Shown here: piece by piece, positions 57,541 to 64,000 of the stretch | Layout: the number at the start of each line of letters is the position of its first letter | Position numbering within the stretch: the stretch's first letter is position 1 | NCBI RefSeq assembly: GCF_007827815.1 | Contig: NZ_VITH01000004.1 | Span: forward strand, 248,001 to 312,000 | Direction: 5' to 3' | Length of the DNA stretch: 64,000 bases | DNA from: Azospirillum brasilense | GTDB taxonomy: Bacteria > Pseudomonadota > Alphaproteobacteria > Azospirillales > Azospirillaceae | Made by a program: the position numbers and the translations under genes | Notes under the pieces: model-generated | Told to the model about the DNA's origin: nothing | Database searches by the model: none | The model's input: only the letters and a program-made list of their open reading frames with translations

Positions 57541-59169
57541 ATGACCTTGCTCCCCACCGCTCCCCGCCCGCGCACCGCGGCGCTCGCCTTTCTGCTGCTG
57601 GCCCCGCCGCTCTACGGCCTGCTCGGGCTGGCGCTCGGCATGGACGCCAACTGGGACCTGCGGAACTACCATTGGTACAACGCCTACGCCCTGCTGACCG
57701 GGCGGCTGGGCATGGACATGCTGCCGGCCCAGATGCCCAGCTTCTACAACCCCCTGCTGGACGTGCCCTTCTATCTGCTCGCCAGCCATCTGCCGGCGCG
57801 CGCGGCGGGCTTCGTCTGGGGGACGCTGCATGGGCTGAACCTGGCGCTGGCCTTCCTGCTGGCCCACGCCACGCTGCGCGTCGGCGGCGCGGGGCCGCGG
57901 GTGGCCCTGGCCGCGCTGCTGGCGGTGATGGCCGGCTTCGGGGGCGGCACGCTGGGGCTGCTCGGCACCACCTTCCACGACAACATGGTCAGCCTGGGCA
58001 TTCTCGGCGCGCTGGTCGTGGTGGCGGGGACGCTGCCGCGGCTGGTCGACGGGCCGGCGCCGGGCGCCCTCGCGCGGGCGGCCGCGGCGGGGCTGCTGGC
58101 CGGGGCGGCGATGGGGATGAAGAACCCGACGGTGATCTACGCGGTCGGGCTCTGCCTCGCCTTCCTGGCGCTGCCGGCGCGGCCCTGGCGGCGGCTGTGG
58201 CTGGCCTTCGCCTTCGGCATCGGGGTGCTCGGCGGGCTGGCGCTGTGCGGCGGCTTCTGGATGGCCCATCTGTGGGTGGAGTACGGGAACCCCGTCTTCC
58301 CGCACATGAACCAGATCTTCAAGTCGCCCTTCGCCGCCCTGTCCGGCTACGTCAACGTCAGCTTCTTCCCGGACTCGCGGCTGGAGCGGCTGTTCTTTCC
58401 GCTGGTCTTCCCCTTCGCGCCGCTGAAGGTCGGCGAGGTGCCCTTCCTCGACCTGCGCGTCCTGGTGCTGTTCGTCCTCGTGCCCGCCGCCGCCGCGCTG
58501 GCGCTGCTCGGGCGGGCCTTCCGCCATCCCTCTGCGGGACTGGCCGACACCGCCGCCACCCGCTACCTGCTGACCGCCATGGCGGTGACCTATGCGCTGT
58601 GGGTCGGGATGTTCTGCATCTACCGTTATCTGGTGCCGCTGGAAATGCTGGCGCCGCTGGCCATCGTCATGGCGGCGGGCCTGCTGCCGGTGCCGCGCCG
58701 GGCGGCGCTCGTCCTGGCGGCGGTGCTCCTGCTGCTGGTCCAGGCCACCGCCCGCCCCGCCGACTGGGGCCGCGTGCCGTGGAGCGACCGTTGGGTGGAG
58801 GCCGCGGTGCCGCCCATCGAGGACCCCGACGACACCATGGTGCTGATGGCCGGCTACTGGGCGATCTCCCACGTCATTCCGGCCTTCCCGCCGCGCATCC
58901 CCTTCGTGCGCATCCAGTCCAACTTCCTCCAGCCGGACTCGGTCGGCAACGGCTACCTCGCCCTGATGCAGGACAAGGTGGGGGCGCACCGCGGGCGCTT
59001 CCTGATGCTCAGCACCATCCCCGACACGCCCGGCGCCGCCAGGGCCGCCGCCCTGCTGGGTCTGCGGGTCGAGCAGGACAACTGCCGCGCCATTCCCAAC
59101 AACCTGGGCGAGCCGCTGAACCTCTGCGCCGTGCAACGAATGGCGGACCATGAAAGGTCGGTGGATTAA
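57541..59169 (+). CDS. GT-C-fold membrane glycosyltransferase-like protein
   Basis: A 542-residue protein with about eleven TM helices. The first extracytoplasmic loop carries [23 protein letters not shown] (about 39-61), with an acidic Asp near the start of the loop as in GT-C enzymes. The C-terminal soluble region starts near 415. No N-glycan-like motif was found, so the exact transferase class is uncertain. It is followed by a GT2 dolichyl-phosphate-type synthase and GtrA. In such sets the GT-C enzyme moves a sugar from a polyprenyl phosphate carrier to a cell-surface polymer. It is divergent from leuD. Confidence 0.75.
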   Translation: MTLLPTAPRPRTAALAFLLLAPPLYGLLGLALGMDANWDLRNYHWYNAYALLTGRLGMDMLPAQMPSFYNPLLDVPFYLLASHLPARAAGFVWGTLHGLNLALAFLLAHATLRVGGAGPRVALAALLAVMAGFGGGTLGLLGTTFHDNMVSLGILGALVVVAGTLPRLVDGPAPGALARAAAAGLLAGAAMGMKNPTVIYAVGLCLAFLALPARPWRRLWLAFAFGIGVLGGLALCGGFWMAHLWVEYGNPVFPHMNQIFKSPFAALSGYVNVSFFPDSRLERLFFPLVFPFAPLKVGEVPFLDLRVLVLFVLVPAAAALALLGRAFRHPSAGLADTAATRYLLTAMAVTYALWVGMFCIYRYLVPLEMLAPLAIVMAAGLLPVPRRAALVLAAVLLLLVQATARPADWGRVPWSDRWVEAAVPPIEDPDDTMVLMAGYWAISHVIPAFPPRIPFVRIQSNFLQPDSVGNGYLALMQDKVGAHRGRFLMLSTIPDTPGAARAAALLGLRVEQDNCRAIPNNLGEPLNLCAVQRMADHERSVD

Positions 59170-59224
59170 ATCAGGCGAGTGTGCTGTTTAACCTTACACC
59201 GGCACCGTTTCGAAGCGCATCGCC

Positions 59225-60304
59225 ATGACCGTCTCCACCATCGACCGCCCTGCCACTGACCACTCTGCCACCGACCACTCTGCCAACGACCGCCCTGCGG
59301 CGTACGCAGCCCCAACCACCGAGCCGGACACGGATATGGACACAGGGCCCGCCATGGCGCCCGTGGTGGCGGTGCTGATCCCCTGCTACAACGAGGAGGC
59401 GGCCATCGCCGCCGTCGTGCAGGACTTCCGCAGGGCGCTGCCCGACGCGACCGTCTACGTCTACGACAACAACTCGTCCGACCGCACGGTGGAGGTGGCG
59501 AAGGCCGCCGGCGCCGTGGTCCGGCACGAGCCGTTGCAGGGCAAGGGCAACGTCATGCGCCGGATGTTCTCCGACATCGAGGCCGACGTCTATGTGCTGG
59601 TCGACGGCGACGACACCTACCACGCGCCCTCCGCGCCGCTGATGGTCAAGCGGCTGTGGGAGGACCAGCTCGACATGGTCAACGGCGCCCGCGTCACCGA
59701 GATCGTCAAGGCCTACCGGCCCGGCCACCGCTTCGGCAACAAGCTGCTGACCGGCATGGTCGCGCTGATCTTCGGCAACCGCATCCACGACATGCTGTCG
59801 GGCTACCGCGTCTTCTCGCGGCGCTTCATCAAGTCCTTCCCGGCGCTGGCCAGCGGCTTCGAGACGGAGACGGAGCTGACCGTCCACGCGCTGGAGCTGA
59901 ACATGCCCATCGCCGAGATCAAGGCGCCCTACAAGGACCGCCCGCCGGGCTCGCACAGCAAGCTGAACACCATCCGCGACGGCGTCCGCATCCTGCGCAC
60001 CATCGTCAATCTGGTGAAGGAGGAGCGCCCCCTGCCCTTCTTCTTCGCCATCTTCGCCGCCCTCGCCGCGGCGTCGGTGATCCTCGCCTGGCCGGTGGTG
60101 GCGACCTACCTGCAGACCGGGCTGGTGCCGCGCCTGCCCACCGCCGTGCTGTCCACCGGGCTGATGCTGCTGGGCTTCCTCAGCCTGACCTGCGGGCTGA
60201 TCCTCGACACGGTCACGCTGGGCCGCCGCGAGGCCAAGCGCATGCGCTACCTCTCCATCCCCGCGCCGGGCGTCCATCCGGCCCGCAAGGCGGCCGGGTC
60301 CTGA
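59225..60304 (+). CDS. GT2 family polyprenyl-phosphate glycosyltransferase
   Basis: A 359-residue GT-A enzyme. A disordered N-terminus with a short repeat (PATDHSATDHSANDRPA) precedes the catalytic domain: VAVLIPCYNEEAAIAAVV, YDNNSSDRTVE, GKGNVMRRMF, and the metal-binding DGDDTYHAP (about 123-131). GYRVFSRRFIKSFPALASGFETETELT matches DPM1/GtrB-like enzymes. Two C-terminal TM helices (about 270-345) anchor it. It should charge a polyprenyl phosphate with a sugar on the cytoplasmic face. The ribosome site of the next gene lies inside its 3-prime end. Confidence 0.88.
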   Translation: MTVSTIDRPATDHSATDHSANDRPAAYAAPTTEPDTDMDTGPAMAPVVAVLIPCYNEEAAIAAVVQDFRRALPDATVYVYDNNSSDRTVEVAKAAGAVVRHEPLQGKGNVMRRMFSDIEADVYVLVDGDDTYHAPSAPLMVKRLWEDQLDMVNGARVTEIVKAYRPGHRFGNKLLTGMVALIFGNRIHDMLSGYRVFSRRFIKSFPALASGFETETELTVHALELNMPIAEIKAPYKDRPPGSHSKLNTIRDGVRILRTIVNLVKEERPLPFFFAIFAALAAASVILAWPVVATYLQTGLVPRLPTAVLSTGLMLLGFLSLTCGLILDTVTLGRREAKRMRYLSIPAPGVHPARKAAGS

Positions 60305-60306
60305 CC

Positions 60307-60741
60307 ATGGGCAAGCCCATCGATGCCCTTCCCGACAGCCGGCTGGGACGGCTGGCCGTGCAGTTCGGCAAGTTCGGCCTGGTCGGCATCGTCGGTCTGG
60401 TGGTGGACACGGCGGTGGTCTACGCGCTGGTCTTCGGCGCCGGGCTGGAGTTCTTCGCCGCCCGCATCCCGGCCTATCTGGCCGCCGCCACCACGACCTT
60501 CGCGCTGAACCGCGCCTTCACCTTCCGCGGGGCGGCCGACGCGCCGCTCTACCGGCAATGGGCCACCTTCCTGGCCGCCAACGCCTTCGGCGGGGTGGTG
60601 AATTACGGCGTCTCGGTCGGGCTGGAGGCCGCCCTGCCGATCGCCGAGGCCCACCCGGTGCTGGCCGTCGCCGCCGGCTCGCTGTCCGGCATGCTCCTGA
60701 ACTTCGCCGCCTCCAAGCATCTGGTCTTCAAGGGCGCCTGA
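60307..60741 (+). CDS. GtrA-family polyprenyl-sugar flippase
   Basis: A 144-residue protein with four TM helices. QFGKFGLVGIVGLVVDTAVVYAL (about 19-41), NRAFTFRG and FAASKHLVFKG at the C-terminus are GtrA signatures. It would flip the lipid-linked sugar made by the GT2 enzyme to the periplasm. It starts two bases after the stop of the GT2 gene, so the pair is translationally coupled. Confidence 0.9.
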   Translation: MGKPIDALPDSRLGRLAVQFGKFGLVGIVGLVVDTAVVYALVFGAGLEFFAARIPAYLAAATTTFALNRAFTFRGAADAPLYRQWATFLAANAFGGVVNYGVSVGLEAALPIAEAHPVLAVAAGSLSGMLLNFAASKHLVFKGA

Positions 60742-60894
60742 TCCCCGGAGCGCTGAAGGCGCCTCCCTCCTTCCGGGTATCTCCGGAAGTCTTATTGTGC
60801 GCCGCCGCGGACACCCGAAGTCCATGGAAGGGGGCGCATCCAACGGGAACGGCCCCGACACCGACCTGCCTTGGCGAAGAGCCGGGAGGGAGCC

Positions 60895-61221
60895 ATGAAC
60901 AACAGCGACGTGCTGTGGGCCTGGGTGGCCGGAGTTGCCCTGTCCATCGCCCTGCTGGTTGGGCTGTCCCGCGCGGACGGACCGCAGACCCACACCATGG
61001 ACGGGCATTTCACGCTGCCCGACATGGCGATGGGCGCTGCGGGCTGGGACTACGAGGCGTGGGAGCGGACCGGCGGAACGCCGCCGCGGCCCGAGTCGGA
61101 GGACATGCTCGCCCGGATGCTCGACCTGCTGGAGGGCATCCCCCCGGCGACGGGCGCCACCCTGCCCGCCACCTTGACCGACGGCGACACGGCGGACACC
61201 GGCGGGGCCGAAACCCACTGA
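60895..61221 (+). CDS. Small membrane-anchored protein of unknown function
   Basis: A 108-residue protein with one N-terminal TM helix (VLWAWVAGVALSIALLVGL, about 6-24). An acidic, probably disordered periplasmic tail follows (YEAWERTGGTPPRPESEDMLARMLDLLEGIPP). A strong GGGAGGGAG ribosome site supports the start at 60895. It has no family features. It stands between the glycosylation genes and dapF. Confidence 0.65.
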   Translation: MNNSDVLWAWVAGVALSIALLVGLSRADGPQTHTMDGHFTLPDMAMGAAGWDYEAWERTGGTPPRPESEDMLARMLDLLEGIPPATGATLPATLTDGDTADTGGAETH

Positions 61222-61307
61222 TCCCTCCGGCGATCCCATGAACTGTTTGCCACGGTCCCCCGTGCGGCCATGGACTCCGCGGGCCCGGTCGCCATATAAC
61301 GGCGGTC

Positions 61308-62144
61308 ATGACGCGCGAATTCCTGAAGATGCACGGGCTCGGCAACGACTTTGTCGTGATCGACGCCCGCAAAACGCCGTACTCGCCGGCCGAGGCCGAG
61401 GTGCGGGCCATCGCCGACCGCAAGACCGGGGTGGGCTGCGACCAGTTCATCGTGATCGAACCGGCGAAAACCGACGGCACGGCGGGCTTCATGCGCATCC
61501 GCAACGCCGACGGCGGCGAGGTGTCGGCCTGCGGCAACGCCTCGCGCTGCGTCGGCTGGCTGCTGATGGAGGAGGCGGGGGCGGAGCGCGTCGCCTTCGA
61601 GACCAACGCCGGCATCCTGCAGGCCAGCCGCGCCGACAACGGGCGGATCACCGTGGACATGGGCCCGGCCAATCTGGACTGGGCGCAGATCCCGCTGGCG
61701 GAGCCGGCCGACACGCTGCGCCTCGACGCGGTGTCGCACGGCGGCTTCGCCGGCCCCACCGCGGTCAGCATGGGCAACCCGCACGCCGTCTTCTTCGTGG
61801 ACGACGCCGAGGCGGTGCCGCTGGCCGAGGTCGGTCCGGTGTTCGAGAATCACCCAGCCTTCCCCCAGCGCACCAACGTCGAGTTCGTCCAGGTGCTGTC
61901 CCCCACCGCCGTCCGCATGCGGGTGTGGGAGCGCGGGGCCGGCATCACCCAGGCCTGCGGGACCGGCGCCTGCGCCACCGCGGTCGCCGCGATCCGCCGC
62001 GGGCTGACCAACCGCAAGGTCGACGTGATCCTGGACGGCGGCACCCTGACCATCGAATGGCGTGAGGACGGCCGCGTCCTGATGACCGGCCCGGTCGCCC
62101 TCAGCTACAGCGGGCGGCTGTCTGCGGAGTTGGCAGCCGCCTGA
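61308..62144 (+). CDS. dapF: Diaminopimelate epimerase
   Basis: A 278-residue PLP-independent racemase. KMHGLGNDFVVID (about 6-18), and the two catalytic cysteines in SACGNASRC (about Cys76) and ACGTGACAT (about Cys223), plus MGNPHAVFF. It interconverts LL- and meso-diaminopimelate for lysine and peptidoglycan synthesis. It lies upstream of mtaB and ftsY on the same strand, an order common in alphaproteobacteria. Confidence 0.96.
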   Translation: MTREFLKMHGLGNDFVVIDARKTPYSPAEAEVRAIADRKTGVGCDQFIVIEPAKTDGTAGFMRIRNADGGEVSACGNASRCVGWLLMEEAGAERVAFETNAGILQASRADNGRITVDMGPANLDWAQIPLAEPADTLRLDAVSHGGFAGPTAVSMGNPHAVFFVDDAEAVPLAEVGPVFENHPAFPQRTNVEFVQVLSPTAVRMRVWERGAGITQACGTGACATAVAAIRRGLTNRKVDVILDGGTLTIEWREDGRVLMTGPVALSYSGRLSAELAAA

Positions 62145-62174
62145 ATGAATGGCCGCCCGTTAGGCTGAAAGAGC

Positions 62175-63434
62175 ATGAGCGACACTGTGACCAACGAGCC
62201 GGAGATCGTCACCTTCGGCTGCCGCCTGAACACCTACGAATCCGAGGTGATGCGCACCCACGCCCGCAACGCCGGGCTGGAGGATGTCGTCATCGTCAAC
62301 ACCTGCGCGGTGACCTCGGAAGCGGAACGGCAGGCCCGCCAGACCATCCGCAAGCTGCGCCGCGAGCGCCCGAACGCCCGCATCGTGGTGACCGGCTGTG
62401 CCGCCCAGATCGACCCGCAGCGCTATGGCGCCATGCCGGAGGTCGATCAGGTCCTGGGCAACCAGGAGAAGCTGCAGCCGGAAAGCTGGGGCCTCGCCCC
62501 GGCGGAGAAGGTGCTGGTCAACGACATCATGTCGGTCAAGGAGACCGCCGGCCACCTGATCGGCGGGTTCGAGGACCGGGCGCGCGCCTTCGTCCAGGTC
62601 CAGCAGGGCTGCGACCACCGCTGCACCTTCTGCATCATCCCCTATGGCCGCGGCCCCTCGCGCTCCGTCCCGATCGGCGCGGTGGTGGAGCAGGTGCAGG
62701 CGCTCGTCAAGGCCGGCTATAACGAGGTCGTGCTGTCCGGCGTGGACATCACCAGCTTCGGCCCCGACCTGCCGGGCACGCCGACGCTGGGGCAGATGGT
62801 GCGCCGCCTGCTGGCGCTGGTGCCGGAGCTGCCGCGGCTGCGCCTGTCCTCGCTCGACTGCATCGAGATCGACGACGATTTGTGGCGCCTGATTGAGACG
62901 GAGCCGCGGCTGATGCCGCACCTCCACCTGTCGCTCCAGGCCGGCGACGACATGATCCTGAAGCGCATGAAGCGCCGCCACAGCCGCGCCGACGCCATCG
63001 CCTTCTGCAATCGTGTGCGTTCGCTGCGCCCCGACATGGTGTTCGGCGCCGACTTCATCGCCGGCTTCCCAACGGAAACCGACGAGATGTTCGAGAACAC
63101 GCTGCGGCTGGTCGAGGAGTGCGGCCTGACCTGGCTGCACGTCTTCCCCTACAGCCCGCGCCCCGGCACCCCGGCCGCCCGCATGCCGCAGGTCGACGGC
63201 GGCCTGCGCAAAGAGCGCGCGGCCCGTCTGCGCGCGCGCGGCGCCGAGGCGGAGGCCCGCACCCTGGCCTCGCTGGTCGGTCGCGAGGTGTCGGTGCTGG
63301 TCGAGAAGGACGATCTCGGCCGCACCCAGCATTTCGCCGAAATCCGCCTGGGCACGCCCCGGCCCCCCGGCTCCGTCCTGCGCGCCACAGTCACCGGCGT
63401 GGCCGGCGGCGCGCTGACCGGCACCCCCCTTTGA
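62175..63434 (+). CDS. mtaB: tRNA t6A37 methylthiotransferase
   Basis: A 419-residue radical-SAM methylthiotransferase. The N-terminal UPF0004 domain has cysteines in FGCRLNTYESEV, VNTCAVTSEAE and VTGCAAQ (the first [4Fe-4S] cluster). The radical-SAM cluster is in GCDHRCTFCIIPYGRG (about 147-162). A C-terminal TRAM-like segment ends the protein. MtaB converts t6A to ms2t6A at position 37 of tRNAs that read ANN codons. It lies 30 bases after dapF and just before ftsY. Confidence 0.93.
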   Translation: MSDTVTNEPEIVTFGCRLNTYESEVMRTHARNAGLEDVVIVNTCAVTSEAERQARQTIRKLRRERPNARIVVTGCAAQIDPQRYGAMPEVDQVLGNQEKLQPESWGLAPAEKVLVNDIMSVKETAGHLIGGFEDRARAFVQVQQGCDHRCTFCIIPYGRGPSRSVPIGAVVEQVQALVKAGYNEVVLSGVDITSFGPDLPGTPTLGQMVRRLLALVPELPRLRLSSLDCIEIDDDLWRLIETEPRLMPHLHLSLQAGDDMILKRMKRRHSRADAIAFCNRVRSLRPDMVFGADFIAGFPTETDEMFENTLRLVEECGLTWLHVFPYSPRPGTPAARMPQVDGGLRKERAARLRARGAEAEARTLASLVGREVSVLVEKDDLGRTQHFAEIRLGTPRPPGSVLRATVTGVAGGALTGTPL

Positions 63435-63450
63435 GAACAGTGGACACGCC

Positions 63451-64000
63451 ATGATCCTGCGTTGGTTCGGCCGCAAGAAGCCCGAAGAGCAAGCCCGCAA
63501 GGACGAGACGACCGCCCCGCTCCCGGAAGCGGTCCCCGCCGAGCCCGCGCCCGCGGAGCCGGTCGCTGAAGAGCCGGTCCAAGAGGCGCCGGTCCCGGAA
63601 CCGGCCACCGAGGAACCGCCGCCCCCCGAGCCGGTGCCGGAACCCGAACTCCCGCCCCCGCCCGCGGTCGAGACTCCGCCCCCGCCGCCCATCGCCCCGC
63701 CGTCCGAGCCGGAGGAGCGCGAAGATGCGCCGGAGATCGTCCGCGACGACCTCCCCGCGGCGGCCCTGTCGGCCGAGGAGGAGAAGCCCAAGAAGGGCTG
63801 GTTCGCCCGACTGAAGGACGGCCTGTCCAAATCCTCGTCCAAGCTGACCGAGGGCATCTCCGGCATCTTCACCAAGCGCAAGCTCGACGACGAGGCGCTG
63901 GAGGAGCTGGAGGAGCTGCTCATCACCGCCGACCTCGGCCCGACCACAGCGGCCAAGGTGACGGCGGAGCTGGCGCGCACCCGCTTCGGCAAGGAAGTCA
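63451..64000 (+). CDS. ftsY: Signal recognition particle receptor FtsY (partial, runs off the right edge)
   Basis: The first 183 codons are visible. Residues 1-115 are the acidic, Pro/Glu-rich A domain that contacts the membrane. From about 115 the N domain begins: KKGWFARLKDGLSKSSSKLTEGISGIF, then LDDEALEELEELLITADLGP. This is the normal FtsY layout; the GTPase domain lies beyond the window. It follows mtaB by 16 bases, so dapF-mtaB-ftsY are probably one transcript. Confidence 0.93.
   Translation, partial: MILRWFGRKKPEEQARKDETTAPLPEAVPAEPAPAEPVAEEPVQEAPVPEPATEEPPPPEPVPEPELPPPPAVETPPPPPIAPPSEPEEREDAPEIVRDDLPAAALSAEEEKPKKGWFARLKDGLSKSSSKLTEGISGIFTKRKLDDEALEELEELLITADLGPTTAAKVTAELARTRFGKEV

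Noticed and set aside
62160..63992. A 610-codon minus-strand frame opposite mtaB and ftsY
   Set aside because: The reverse of the Pro/Glu-rich FtsY A domain gives Ser/Gly runs; no start signal.

Overview
This window looks like a chromosomal segment of an Azospirillum-type alphaproteobacterium (Rhodospirillales). The reasons are the very high GC content with strong third-position G/C bias, a class I (archaeal-type) lysyl-tRNA synthetase, an mdh-sucC-sucD-sucA-sucB order, an sdhCDAB cluster, a DUF2336 protein, several chemotaxis and cyclic-di-GMP proteins, and alphaproteobacterial EcfG-type stress promoters. The genus is inferred from gene content only. No rRNA gene, tRNA gene, CRISPR array or insertion sequence was recognised.

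Positions 1-11920 hold a podovirus-like particle-assembly cassette on the minus strand. Read in transcription order it gives two accessory proteins (one resembling a permuted papain-fold enzyme), a Pro-rich protein, portal, a Bbp19-like protein, scaffold, then capsid, a small protein, tail collar, tail tubular A, a nozzle/tubular-B-like protein and a coiled-coil protein cut by the left edge. Between scaffold and capsid lie two host-type genes, a transmembrane GGDEF-EAL protein (minus) and a secreted PRC-barrel protein (plus). An S24/LexA-type repressor faces away from the cassette at 12116, and a LexA-like palindrome lies in the shared intergenic region, so the cassette is probably under a DNA-damage-type switch. 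No terminase or integrase is visible; they may lie beyond the left edge or be absent.

Positions 12.8-35.5 kb are core and signalling genes: a class IV aminotransferase, sdhCDAB, an aspartate-semialdehyde dehydrogenase homologue that has lost its catalytic cysteine loop, a GNAT enzyme, a beta-hydroxyacid dehydrogenase, a TerB protein, an AEC transporter, two paralogous chemoreceptors, metA behind a candidate SAM-I/IV-clan riboswitch, an XRE regulator, a DinG-family helicase, mtgA, an SMR transporter and lysK. The 35.5-36.1 kb gap carries a terminator, a GntR-like operator and a candidate small RNA of the alpha-r8/MmgR type. The operator shares an 11-bp core with a site upstream of sdhC.

Positions 36-46 kb hold a DUF2336 protein, a small secreted protein and the lower TCA block mdh, sucCD and sucAB, which together with sdh covers 2-oxoglutarate to oxaloacetate; lpd is absent. 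Positions 46-55 kb hold a PAS histidine kinase, a globin-coupled diguanylate cyclase, zapE, a LOG-family enzyme, pdxY, a CitE-like lyase and a divergent pair of stress genes, each with a GGAAC-N16-GGTT promoter. Positions 55-64 kb hold leuB, leuD, a three-gene polyprenyl-linked glycosylation set (GT-C enzyme, GT2, GtrA), a small membrane protein, dapF, mtaB and the start of ftsY.
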